Shown: positions 1-7,588, numbered from the stretch's first letter. The stretch: 18,974 nt of DNA from Colivivens sp963640465 (GCA_963640465.1 CAVHYP010000051.1:1-18974), one strand, 5' to 3'. Notes: generated by a model from the sequence alone, not told the origin. Translations and numbers: made by a program.

Positions 1-19
1 CCAAGCACACCACTATCCA

Positions 20-77
20 GCGCCCTGTAAGGGCAGCTGAATAAAGCAATGGGTATGTAGCTGCCCTTACAGGGCGC
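20..77. repeat. 19-bp perfect inverted repeat (long hairpin)
   Basis: The left arm at 20-38 (gcgccctgtaagggcagct) is the exact reverse complement of 59-77, separated by a 20-nt loop. The arm itself contains the near-palindrome gccctgtaagggc. This looks like an interspersed Bacteroidales palindromic element rather than a simple terminator, because neither side has a T-run. That it is interspersed in the genome is inference; only one copy lies in this window. Confidence 0.8.
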
Positions 78-100
78 ACATGATACGCTGGGACGGTTTA

Positions 101-170
101 CCCAAGGTGCCGTTCTTCCGCTACGCTTCAGAACTCTGCCTTGGGCTGATAGCAGCTGCCCCTTCGGGGC
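101..170. repeat. Nested hairpins of the same intergenic palindromic element
   Basis: CCCAAGG (101-107) pairs with CCTTGGG (139-145), and inside it gttct (112-116) pairs with agaac (130-134), giving a two-tier stem. Just after it, gcccc-ttc-ggggc (158-170) forms a tight GC hairpin. With the inverted repeat at 20-77 this makes a stretch of consecutive foldable palindromes with no open gene. It is probably a REP/MITE-like composite; function unknown. Confidence 0.55.
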
Positions 171-252
171 GCCATTGCGAGCTGTGCTAGAGCGTAAAAG
201 CGAACGTTGATTTCGTGCGCTGTAAAACATTGCGAGCCAGGGGTCGAGTGTC

Positions 253-460
253 ATCGTCTACGCTCTCGGAGAGAGCTGACTCCTACATGGCGAACTTGCG
301 CTCGAACGAACAAACATTGCGAGCTGTGCTCGAACGTTATCGTCTACGCTCTCGGAGAGAGCTGACTCCTACATAGCGAGCGATGCTCGAACGGGCAAAC
401 ATTGCGAGCTGGCGCCCTGGTGTCATCGTCTACGCTCTCGGAGAGAGCTGACTCCTACAT
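253..460. repeat. 86-bp-period tandem repeat array (three units)
   Basis: A 36-bp unit, beginning atcgtctacg and ending gactcctacat, is identical at 253-288, 339-374 and 425-460. The starts are exactly 86 bp apart both times. Each unit holds a 6-bp-arm hairpin, gctctc-gga-gagagc (262-276 in copy 1). The intervening 50-nt stretches resemble each other and share cattgcgagc (315-324, 400-409; further upstream at 173-182 and 228-237). A decayed fourth piece lies near 475-497. Because the spacers are related to each other, this is a tandem repeat and not a CRISPR. Confidence 0.85.
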
Positions 461-683
461 AGCGAACTTGCGCTCGAGTGTCATTGCCTGCGCTTTCAAA
501 ACTCAAGTAGCGGTGTGTGTGAAAATATCTCGGGTAAAACAAAATGATTGATGCTTTCGGCTGTTGGTCCGGGTGATTTGTGTATAGTTGCAGCGTAAAT
601 ATCTTTAATATGACAGGTTGGAAACTTGATGGACTACTGGATGAGGTGGCAGGTGAACGGGCTGAGGATGTGAACTCTATGAC
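461..683. other. Intergenic stretch upstream of the broken FGE lipoprotein gene
   Basis: After the decayed end of the 86-bp array (to about 497) the sequence loses its repeat character. I see no convincing promoter: tatagttg at 583-590 resembles a -7 box but has no correctly spaced -33 element. No RNA gene or confident coding region is visible here. Confidence 0.4.
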
Positions 684-1376
684 ATGAAAATGGGAAACGA
701 TAATATGAACAAGGGACACTATGGTCTGGGATTCGTGAAGGGGGGACAGGGCTGGTGTGCTGGTGTGGTTGTTGTCGGGATGATTGTGGTAGCTGGGTGC
801 GTCGGTTGTGTGTGCCAAGGTGGTTCGGACAAGAAGAATGGACAGGGACATGACTCGGATTCGACTGCTGTTTGTGGCGGTGGACTGGTGCCGGAGGATG
901 GCCGTAAGGATGGTGACGGACTGATGATGACGGGTGATGCGGTGATTGACAGTCTGATCTGCAATATGGTGTGTGTGGAGGGCGGCAGTTTCATGATGGG
1001 GGCTACGGCGGATCAGGGTGATGATGCTTTCGACAATGAGAAACCTGCTCACAGGGTGACTTTGGATGATTTCATGATTGGCAGATATGAGGTGACGCAA
1101 AGGGAATGGAAGGCTGTGATGGGGAATAATCCTTCGAGTTTTGAGGGTGACAACCGACCTGTGGAATCGGTGAACTGAGATGACTGCCTGTTGTTCATCG
1201 GGAAACTGAATGACCGGACTGGCTTGCACTTCCGCTTGCCTACGGAGGCGGAATGGGAGTTTGCTGCCAGGGGGGGCAGTTGGTTTGACAGCGCTGACTA
1301 CTGCCGTGTGTCCGGCCGGGGGAATGGTGCGCACGACTTGCGCATGTATGACATGGGATTGCGCTTGGCTCTGTGA
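684..1376 (+). pseudogene. Broken lipoprotein with FGE-sulfatase (SUMF1-like) domain
   Basis: The start at 684 gives a short basic N-terminus, a hydrophobic stretch and a lipobox-like VVAGC (Cys39), so the ancestral product was probably a surface or periplasmic lipoprotein. From about residue 95 the sequence matches the formylglycine-generating-enzyme-like fold (EGGSFMMGA, YEVTQREWKAVMG, NPSSF, RPVESVN). The frame is then cut by TGA at 1176-1178, exactly where the family has Trp (V-[SN]-W-D-D). The same frame continues with DDCLLFIGKLN, FRLPTEAEWEFAARGG, then directly SWF...CRVS and GLRLAL, ending at 1374-1376. The usual 90-110 residues between AARGG and the late RGGSW motif are missing, as if deleted between the two Gly-rich motifs. 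TGA is an ordinary stop elsewhere here (rprX), so recoding is unlikely. Family membership is firm; many such Bacteroidales proteins are not true sulfatase activators. Confidence 0.8.
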
Positions 1377-1402
1377 AGGGCTGGCTTGTGACTGTATAAA
1401 AT

Positions 1403-1436
1403 AAAAAACCGATGCAATGGTGTGCACCGGGTTTTT
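1403..1436. terminator. Bidirectional intrinsic terminator between pseudogene and rprY
   Basis: A-run plus CCG..GCA (1403-1414) pairs with TGCACCGGG plus T-run (1422-1436), with one bulge and one G-U pair. Read leftward it ends rprXY with a T6 tail; read rightward it ends the pseudogene with gtttttgttt. Its position between convergent genes fits. Confidence 0.75.
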
Positions 1437-1463
1437 GTTTGACTGGCATGTTGTGATTGGAGC

Positions 1464-2165
1464 TTATTCTGGTACTACCAATTTGTAGCCTTTGCCGTGT
1501 ACATTGATGAGTTCTACGTCGGGGTCGTCCTTCAGGAGCTTGCGCAACTTGGTGATGTAGACGTCCATTGAACGTGCATTGAAGTAGTTGTTGTCTACCC
1601 AAATGGCACGCAGTGCGTAGTCGCGCTGCAGCAGGTCGTTCTGCTTGCTGGCGAGCAACTTGAGGAGGTCGGATTCCTTGGTTGTGAGCTTTGTGTGCTG
1701 TTCGCCGATTGTGAGAATCTGCTTCTTTGAATCGAAGGTGAACTTGCCGATTTGGAATGTAGAGAGGTTGGTTGTCTTCTTTCCGTTGACACGGCGCAGG
1801 ATTGCCTCGATACGGAACACTACTTCTTCCATTGAGAATGGTTTGGTGATGTAGTCGTCGGCTCCAAGTTCGAATCCTTGCTTTACATCTTCTTTCAATG
1901 TCTTTGCTGTAAGGAACATGAATGGAATCTCTGAATTGAGTTCACGAATCTTGTAGGCAAGTGTGAATCCATCCATCTTAGGCATCATAACGTCGAGGAT
2001 GCAGAGGTCGAATTTCTTCTCTTGGAAGATCTTGTAACCTTCTTCTCCGTCGATACAAAGGTCTACGTTGTAACCTTTTGCTTCAAGGTATTCACGAAGC
2101 AACATTCCCAGGTTCTCGTCGTCCTCACATAGCATGATGTGAGCATTTTCAATTTTCTCGTCCAT
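1464..2165 (-). CDS. rprY: RprY-type OmpR-family response regulator
   Basis: A 233-aa DNA-binding response regulator. The receiver domain (about 8-125) has the acidic pair D15/D16, the phosphoacceptor D58 in LDVMMPKMDG, the switch threonine T86 (FLTAKT) and K108 in ADDYITKPF. The C-terminal half (about 135-232) is an OmpR/PhoB winged helix, with TTKESDLLKLL and the closing MDVYITKLRKLLKDD..HGKGYKL typical of the family. It lies 52 bp downstream of the rprX kinase on the same strand, so the two form an operon. The pair matches RprX/RprY first described in Bacteroides fragilis; which genes it controls here cannot be read from the sequence. The ATG at 2165 gives the usual family length. Confidence 0.93.
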   Translation of the reverse strand: MDEKIENAHIMLCEDDENLGMLLREYLEAKGYNVDLCIDGEEGYKIFQEKKFDLCILDVMMPKMDGFTLAYKIRELNSEIPFMFLTAKTLKEDVKQGFELGADDYITKPFSMEEVVFRIEAILRRVNGKKTTNLSTFQIGKFTFDSKKQILTIGEQHTKLTTKESDLLKLLASKQNDLLQRDYALRAIWVDNNYFNARSMDVYITKLRKLLKDDPDVELINVHGKGYKLVVPE

Positions 2166-2217
2166 AGTAATTTTTTTAGGCTGTTGTTTATTGTATTGTT
2201 TCTAATGTTGTTTTCTT

Positions 2218-3771
2218 TCACACGAGTGGCATCCGGATGATGAACTTGGTGCCGATGCCCAGTTCGCTTTCTGCCACGATGGTTCCTTTGAGTTCTTTGA
2301 TGATTTTCTTTACATAGGCAAGTCCGAGTCCGAATCCTTTCACGTCGTGACGGTTGCCGGTGTGCACTCTGTAGAACTTGTCGAATATCTTCTTGAGGTC
2401 GTCTTTCTTGATGCCTATTCCGTTGTCCTGTACTGTGACAAAGAGTTTGCCGTTGTCGTTGTGGGTGGATACTTTCAGCTCGAGCGGTGTGTCCTGACGG
2501 CGGTATTTGACGGCATTGTCCATGAGGTTGAAGATGACGTTGGTGAAGTGCATGTCGTCTACGTATATACGTGCGTTGTCGGCTTTCAGGTCGGTTATGA
2601 TTTTTCCTCCGTTCTTCTCTACTTTCAGTGCGAAGGTGTGGACGACGCCAGCTATGAGTTCGTTGGCATCCACTTCCTGGAGGTTGAGCCTTGCCTTCTG
2701 GTTTTCATACATGGAGAGCTGCAACACTTTCTCCACTTGGAACCGCAGGCGTTTGGTCTCGTCGTAGATGGTGCTTGAGAGGCGCTTTACCATCTTCTCG
2801 GTCTTGGGCACTGTGTCGTCGCACATCATCTGTGCTGCCAGCGAGATGCTTGAGATTGGTGTCTTGAACTCGTGGGTCATGTTGTTGATGAAGTCGTTCT
2901 TCAGCTCTGTGAGTTTCTTCTGTCGGAACACGAGCACGAGTGTCACGATGAACGTGGTGAGGAGTATGAGGGTGAAGATGATGGACGGCATGAGGAACCA
3001 CACGGACTGGTGGCGGATGGTGGACATGAACGGGAAGTGTACTTTCAGGGTTGCCATCTTCTGGATGGGGCCGTTCTTGAACATGTTCTCGGTGTATGCA
3101 ATGTCGTCGCCTTCTGCATCGTAGTCGGGGCATTGGTAGACGAGTGTCTTGTTGCTTGAGTACACGGAGAAATGGTAGGTGATGTCGATGCCGTTGTTCA
3201 TCAGTTCTGTCTTCAGTATCTGGTCGAGCTGGCGGAAGTCGATGCGGTCTTTCAGTGGTCGGTCGCTGGCGGTGTAGAGCATGTTGTAGACTACTTCGTC
3301 GATGAGGTCTTTCTGGCTGTCGTATCGGTCCTTCATGATTTCCTGGAGTGATTTCGACTTGCCGTACTTGTTCATTATGCCGTTGAGTGCCTTCTGGCGT
3401 GATGCGCCGCTGGACCTTTTGGTGAAGTATTTCTCTGAGAATGCATCGCGTGGGCGGTCTTTTGTCTTGATGTTTTCGCCCGATGTGGTTATCTGGTGGA
3501 TTTTCTGTGCAGAAGCTGTTTCGTTGACTGTTGCCGTGGAATCGTAGGATGAGATGTCGTTGTAGGCATCGATTCCCTGCTCGAGGTATTTGGCTGCTTC
3601 TGCAATTTCTATTTGTTTGGCAGTTTCACTAAGGCTCCTCTGTACTGACTCGTCGAAGTGAATCTTCCGCAGATTCATCACTTCTTCTACGTAGTACATC
3701 TGCAAAACTAAAAGGCATACGAATGACATGCCCATCAGTGTTGCCAGTATGATTATCGTCCTTTTTTTCAT
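2218..3771 (-). CDS. rprX: RprX-type membrane sensor histidine kinase
   Basis: A 517-aa HK. TM1 is at about residues 5-27; a periplasmic sensor region of about 230 residues with no recognised domain follows; TM2 is at about 258-282. The HisKA helix carries the phosphorylated His300 in NNMTHEFKTPISSI. The HATPase_c domain shows the N box (NVIFNLMDNAVKYR, N415/N419), the G1 box (DNGIG, 449-453) and the G2 box (GFGLGLAYVKK, 479-489). There is no HAMP domain between TM2 and HisKA. It transcribes into rprY. It is separated from the upstream fusA2 by a terminator, so it has its own promoter. ATG 3771 starts just before the MKKR..hydrophobic signal anchor. The ligand is unknown. Confidence 0.92.
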   Translation of the reverse strand: MKKRTIIILATLMGMSFVCLLVLQMYYVEEVMNLRKIHFDESVQRSLSETAKQIEIAEAAKYLEQGIDAYNDISSYDSTATVNETASAQKIHQITTSGENIKTKDRPRDAFSEKYFTKRSSGASRQKALNGIMNKYGKSKSLQEIMKDRYDSQKDLIDEVVYNMLYTASDRPLKDRIDFRQLDQILKTELMNNGIDITYHFSVYSSNKTLVYQCPDYDAEGDDIAYTENMFKNGPIQKMATLKVHFPFMSTIRHQSVWFLMPSIIFTLILLTTFIVTLVLVFRQKKLTELKNDFINNMTHEFKTPISSISLAAQMMCDDTVPKTEKMVKRLSSTIYDETKRLRFQVEKVLQLSMYENQKARLNLQEVDANELIAGVVHTFALKVEKNGGKIITDLKADNARIYVDDMHFTNVIFNLMDNAVKYRRQDTPLELKVSTHNDNGKLFVTVQDNGIGIKKDDLKKIFDKFYRVHTGNRHDVKGFGLGLAYVKKIIKELKGTIVAESELGIGTKFIIRMPLV

Positions 3772-3792
3772 GCCGCTTTATGTTTGTGGTTT

Positions 3793-3800
3793 CAAAGTAA
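3793..3800 (-). promoter_or_regulatory. Possible -7 box of the rprXY promoter
   Basis: The minus strand reads TTACTTTG, one mismatch from the Bacteroidetes TAnnTTTG box, about 22 bp upstream of the rprX ATG. No good TTTG -33 element sits at the right spacing (the nearest is 33 nt away). The fusA2 terminator just upstream makes a promoter here likely. Confidence 0.35.
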
Positions 3801-3853
3801 CAATAAATTATTTGTTAAAGATTAATGCGAATACAAATATTAAAAAAGATAGA

Positions 3854-3889
3854 TAAAAAAAGGGTCAACGATTAACGTACGTTGACTCT
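3854..3889 (-). terminator. Intrinsic terminator of fusA2
   Basis: Arms 3861-3870 and 3880-3889 pair over 10 bp (agggtcaacg with cgttgactct, one G-U). On the minus strand the stem is followed by a run of seven T (3855-3861). It lies 55 nt beyond the fusA2 stop and isolates rprXY from it. Confidence 0.88.
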
Positions 3890-3943
3890 TTGGTTGATAA
3901 TCGGTGAACTAATTGTTCTTCGCCTGTGTCTCTGTGACTCGAA

Positions 3944-6103
3944 CTATTCTTCGTCCTTGTTCTGTGCTTCAAACTCTTTCACGAGCTGCTGCTGGATGTC
4001 GGTTGGTACGAGTTCGTAGTTGGAGAACTTCATGGAGAATGAAGCGCGTCCGCCTGTGAGTGAACTCAGGGTTGTGGCATAGGTGGCAAGTTCCTTCAAC
4101 GGTATCTTGGCTGTGAGTGTGTCGTAGCCATTGCTGCTTTCGCTTCCCATGATCATGCCTCGTCTGCCTTGTAGGTCGCTCATTACGTCGCCCATCTTGT
4201 CGCTCGGTGTGATTACCTCTACATCGTAGATTGGTTCGAGCAACTTCGGTCCTGCGTTCTTGAATGCTTCGCTGAAGGCATTGCGCCCGGCAAGCATGAA
4301 CGAGAGCTCGTTGGAGTCTACCGGGTGCATCTTTCCGTCGTAAACGATTACGCGTACGTCGCGTGCATAACTGCCGGTGAGTGGTCCTTGCTCGAGTCGG
4401 CTCATCACTCCCTTGAGAATTGCCGGCATGAAGCGTGTGTCGATGGCTCCGCCTACTACTGAATTGTAGAACACAAGCTTTCCGCCCCATTCGAGGTTGA
4501 CTTCTTCCTTGCCCTTGATGTTGATCTTGTATTCCTGGCCGTTGAACTTGTAGACTGTCGGTTCGGGCATGCCTTCGGTGTAGGGTTCTACGATGAGGTG
4601 GACTTCTCCGAACTGTCCTGCGCCGCCTGACTGTTTCTTATGGCGGTAGTCGGCACGTGCAGCCTTGGTGATTGTCTCGCGGTATGGAATCTTCTGGTCT
4701 CCATAGACAATCTTGATCTTCTCGTTGTTTTCAAGTCGCCACTTGAGTGTGCGCAGGTGGAACTCTCCCTGTCCCTTGATGAGGGTTTGTTTGAGTTCTT
4801 TGCTCTGCTCCAGTACCCATGTGGGGTCTTCCTGTGCCATCTTTTGGATAGCGGAAATCATCTTTTCTGTGTCGGCTTCGTTTTCTGCCTTGACTGATCG
4901 GATGTATTTTGGCTCTGGATATTTCACGAGGTTGAACTTCCAGTCGCAGTCTTTGCCTACGAGTGTGTTGCCTGTCCTCACGTCCTTGAGTTTGGTGGTG
5001 CAGCCTATGTCGCCTGCAACCAGCTCGCTCACTTTCTCGCGGTTGGCTCCTGCGCAGACGAAGAGTTGTGCTATGCGTTCTTTGCTTCCGCGGTTGGAAT
5101 TGGTGAGGTCGTCGCCTTCATGCACTGTTCCGCTGATCACTTTGAAGTATTGCACTCCGCCGATGTGGGGCTCGTTGGCTGTCTTGAAGAAGTAGAGGGT
5201 TGTTGGTCCGTTGGCATCTGGCTTCACGACGTCGCCGTTGGTTGCTTCGACTGGTGGCATCTGATCGACGAATGGCACGACGTTTCCAAGGAATTCCATC
5301 ATGCGGCGAACGCCCATGTCCTTGACTGCGCATACGCAGAATACGGGGAAGAGGCTGCGCTGCGACAGTCCTTCGCGAAGTCCTTTGCGGCACTCGTCTT
5401 CTGTCAGTTGTTCGCTTTCAAAGAATTTCTCCATCAGGCCTTCGTCGTTTTCGGCTGCTGCCTCCACAAGCAACTTGTTCAGTTCCTTGGCTTTGTCCAT
5501 CTCTTCTGCCGGTATGTCTTCAATGACCGGGGCGCCTCCTTCGGGCTTCCATGTGTATTTCTTCATGAGAAGTACATCGATGAACGAGTTGAAGTTTGGT
5601 CCTTCGTTGAGCGGGTACTGCACTTGCACGATCTTGTTTCCGTAGAGTTCACGCAGTTGCTCTATGCAGTTGTGGTAGTCGCACTTCTCATTGTCGAGCT
5701 GGTTGATGAGGAAGATCACTGGCTTGCCAAGTTTCTCGGCGTAGCGGAAGTGGTTTTGTGTGCCTACCTCCACTCCCGATGCTCCGTTGATGAGGAGTAC
5801 TGCGGTGTCGGTGACGGTGAGTGCTGCCATGGCGGCTCCTACGAAGTCGTCGGAACCTGGGCAGTCGATGAAGTTGAGTTTCTTGCCATTGTATTCTGTA
5901 TTGAAAATGGTTGAGAATACGCTGTATCCATACTCCTGTTCTACAGGAAAATAGTCGCTCACGGTGTTCTTCATCGTTATACGACCGCGGCGACTGATTT
6001 TGCCAGATTCATACAGTAGAGCTTCGGTGAGGGTTGTTTTGCCTGCACCGTCATTACCAAGTAGGGCAATGTTTTTGATTTCGTTTGTCTTGTATACTTT
6101 CAT
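3944..6103 (-). CDS. fusA2: EF-G paralogue (EF-G2/FusA2) with degenerate GTPase site
   Basis: A 719-aa protein, full EF-G length. It keeps the EF-G order: G domain with P-loop GNDGAGKT (16-23), domain II (about 295-400), domain III (EDPTWVLEQS..KGQGEFHL, about 425-450), domain IV with tip loop KMHPVDSNE (His593) and domain V (EPIYDVEV..GRRGMIMG..GGRASFSMKF). The GTPase motifs are altered: switch II reads DCPGSDDF (80-87) where EF-G has DTPGHVDF, so the catalytic His is Ser84. Switch I reads EQEYGYS instead of E(R/Q)ERGIT, and G4 is NQLD instead of NKMD. The housekeeping EF-G is therefore probably elsewhere. From memory of the literature, Bacteroides thetaiotaomicron EF-G2 supports translocation without GTP hydrolysis, is needed for gut colonization and is activated by the carbon-starvation regulator Cur; this gene fits that group. 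It is monocistronic, with its own promoter and terminator. Confidence 0.9.
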   Translation of the reverse strand: MKVYKTNEIKNIALLGNDGAGKTTLTEALLYESGKISRRGRITMKNTVSDYFPVEQEYGYSVFSTIFNTEYNGKKLNFIDCPGSDDFVGAAMAALTVTDTAVLLINGASGVEVGTQNHFRYAEKLGKPVIFLINQLDNEKCDYHNCIEQLRELYGNKIVQVQYPLNEGPNFNSFIDVLLMKKYTWKPEGGAPVIEDIPAEEMDKAKELNKLLVEAAAENDEGLMEKFFESEQLTEDECRKGLREGLSQRSLFPVFCVCAVKDMGVRRMMEFLGNVVPFVDQMPPVEATNGDVVKPDANGPTTLYFFKTANEPHIGGVQYFKVISGTVHEGDDLTNSNRGSKERIAQLFVCAGANREKVSELVAGDIGCTTKLKDVRTGNTLVGKDCDWKFNLVKYPEPKYIRSVKAENEADTEKMISAIQKMAQEDPTWVLEQSKELKQTLIKGQGEFHLRTLKWRLENNEKIKIVYGDQKIPYRETITKAARADYRHKKQSGGAGQFGEVHLIVEPYTEGMPEPTVYKFNGQEYKINIKGKEEVNLEWGGKLVFYNSVVGGAIDTRFMPAILKGVMSRLEQGPLTGSYARDVRVIVYDGKMHPVDSNELSFMLAGRNAFSEAFKNAGPKLLEPIYDVEVITPSDKMGDVMSDLQGRRGMIMGSESSNGYDTLTAKIPLKELATYATTLSSLTGGRASFSMKFSNYELVPTDIQQQLVKEFEAQNKDEE

Positions 6104-6133
6104 ATTTGGTAATTTAATAAGATTGTTTTTGAG

Positions 6134-6185
6134 CTAATCTTGTTGTTCTTGTTATTGGTCTAATCTTGTTGTCCTTGTTATTGGT
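6134..6185. repeat. 26-bp tandem duplication in the fusA2 leader
   Basis: 6134-6159 and 6160-6185 are head-to-tail copies differing at one base (T at 6147, C at 6173). Both lie between the predicted fusA2 promoter and its ATG, so they would be transcribed as an A- and C-rich 5' untranslated region. Confidence 0.85.
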
Positions 6186-6201
6186 TTCTTGATTTTGGGT
6201 G

Positions 6202-6231
6202 CAAATTACATAAAATATTTGAACCGACAAA
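6202..6231 (-). promoter_or_regulatory. fusA2 promoter
   Basis: On the minus strand, TTTG (6231-6228), then 19 nt, then TAATTTGC. This closely matches the Bacteroidetes sigma-AB pattern TTTG-N19-21-TAnnTTTG, with the -7 box one base short. The transcript would start near 6196-6199, leaving a leader of about 95 nt that contains the 26-bp duplication. Confidence 0.5.
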
Positions 6232-6441
6232 CGTCTTCGGCTTCTTTTTTCGTTTTGAAGGCTAATTTTTGCCTTCAGACACGTGTTTTCTATGGTTATG
6301 GCATGTCGGATGGACGAAAATGTCTTGATTGTGGTGTCTGGCGAAGATGGCTTATGGATGGTTGCGGAAACTGGTTTGGACAGGATTTGCAGTAGTGGTA
6401 TTGCACGGACAATGCAGTTTTTGCATGGATAACATTGGTTT
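6232..6441. other. Intergenic region hemW-fusA2, with a 7-8-7 dyad
   Basis: No gene is seen. TGAAGGC (6256-6262) and GCCTTCA (6271-6277) form a perfect dyad with an 8-bp centre, followed by the 8-bp palindrome ACACGTGT (6279-6286). Both are upstream of the fusA2 promoter and could be operator sites. Alternatively the dyad is a weak end signal for hemW, but on the minus strand it lacks a T-tail. The remaining 150 nt show nothing recognisable. Confidence 0.4.
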
Positions 6442-7566
6442 TTACACGAAGAGACTTGATATGATGTCGTTGGAAGTGTAGATGCCTTGATCTGTCAGTC
6501 GCATGGTGTTTCCGTCTTTCTCCAACTCTCTATTATTGTAATAAGGTGTGGCAGTCTGTTCGAGGTGGCGGATGTAGGTCTGTCCAAACTGACGGTTGAC
6601 GTAGTCAAGGTCGAGTCCTTTGGCTGTGCGAAGGCGTGTCATCACTGTCTCGTTGAATTGCTGGTCGACGGTCAACACTTCTGTCTCTCTGATTGCTTTT
6701 CCTGAGTTGATGCCTTCGATGTATTGCTGGAGGTTGCAGACATTCCATTGGCGTGAGGTGCCGTTGTACGAATGTGCTCCTGCACCGACTCCCAGGTAGG
6801 GGGTGCTGTCCCAGTAACTGGAGTTGTGGCGTGATTCGTATCCTGACAGGGCGAAGTTGGATATCTCGTAATGGGTGTAGCCGTATTCTTTCAGGAGCCT
6901 TACGAGGGTTTGGTACATTTGCAGCGACAGATCGTCGTCAATCTCCTTGATCTTGTTGCTCTCCATGAGCTTGTAGAGCAGTGTCCCTTCTTCGTACATC
7001 AGTGAATAGGCTGAGATGTGTTGAGTGTTGAGACTTATCGCTGTATTGATGTCTTTCGTCCAGCCTTCGATTGTCTGCTGTGGAAAACCGAACATGAGGT
7101 CGATGCTTATGTTTGTGAAGCCGGCATCCTGGAGTGTACGTACTGCTTCGATGGCTTTCGTTGAGTTGTGGCGGCGGTGGATGAACTGGAGAATCTTGTC
7201 GTCGAACGACTGGATGCCGAGGCTCACTCTGTTGAATGGCATTTGTTTCAGTCGGCGTGCATAGTCTTCGGTCACATCCTCGGGATTCAGCTCTATGGTG
7301 ACTTCGGGTGATTTGGCGAATCTGAATGTGTGATCTATGGCGCTTATAACTGTTGCAATCTGATCTGTCGACAGTTGGGATGGTGTGCCGCCTCCGAAGT
7401 AGATGGTACGGATGTTCTCTCCGTTTAGATAGTCGTTTTGCTGGCTTATCTCTTTGCACAGAGTACTGATGTATTCTTCTCTTCGACTTAGTAGGGTGGT
7501 GGAGAAGAAATCGCAGTAGATGCAACGTGACTTGCAGAAGGGTATGTGTATGTAGATGCCTGCCAT
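6442..7566 (-). CDS. hemW: HemW, radical SAM heme chaperone
   Basis: A 374-aa protein counted from ATG 7566 (MAGIYIHIPFC). The radical-SAM cluster motif is C11-x3-C15-x2-C18 (CKSRCIYC), followed by GGGTPS (58-63), the ELNPE and GIQSFDD segments and the HemW signature HNSSYW (247-252) with YLGVGAGAHSY. HemW proteins bind heme and pass it to respiratory targets; they were long misannotated as oxygen-independent coproporphyrinogen III oxidase (HemN). True HemN is longer, and the HNxxYW motif points to HemW. The open frame extends to a TTG at 7614, but that extension runs through the terminator of the upstream gene, so the ATG is preferred. Expression would need read-through of that terminator or a promoter hidden in it. 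Confidence 0.9.
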   Translation of the reverse strand: MAGIYIHIPFCKSRCIYCDFFSTTLLSRREEYISTLCKEISQQNDYLNGENIRTIYFGGGTPSQLSTDQIATVISAIDHTFRFAKSPEVTIELNPEDVTEDYARRLKQMPFNRVSLGIQSFDDKILQFIHRRHNSTKAIEAVRTLQDAGFTNISIDLMFGFPQQTIEGWTKDINTAISLNTQHISAYSLMYEEGTLLYKLMESNKIKEIDDDLSLQMYQTLVRLLKEYGYTHYEISNFALSGYESRHNSSYWDSTPYLGVGAGAHSYNGTSRQWNVCNLQQYIEGINSGKAIRETEVLTVDQQFNETVMTRLRTAKGLDLDYVNRQFGQTYIRHLEQTATPYYNNRELEKDGNTMRLTDQGIYTSNDIISSLFV

Positions 7567-7588
7567 TGGGGTGCTGGTGTGTAGATAC

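Noticed and set aside
253..460. 36-bp repeats with about 50-bp spacers, CRISPR-like
   Set aside because: Only three repeats, the two spacers resemble each other, and no cas genes are nearby. The repeat is internally part of an 86-bp tandem unit.
564..590. Possible promoter for the FGE lipoprotein gene
   Set aside because: tatagttg misses the TAnnTTTG consensus and ttgg lies only 15 nt away.
1176..1178. TGA read as Trp (recoding) to rescue the FGE gene
   Set aside because: TGA terminates rprX and the FecCD permease here, and the gene also carries an internal deletion.
423..1427. Long open frame on the minus strand opposite the FGE pseudogene
   Set aside because: It is rich in His/Ser/Thr/Pro without any domain and runs through the repeat array and the terminator. 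The plus strand shows clear family homology.
5066..5914. 282-aa plus-strand frame inside fusA2
   Set aside because: It is antisense to a conserved gene; the Cys/Val/Phe-rich composition is typical of a codon shadow.
6189..6395. 68-aa plus-strand frame between fusA2 and hemW
   Set aside because: It starts inside the fusA2 promoter region and has no signal, domain or ribosome site.
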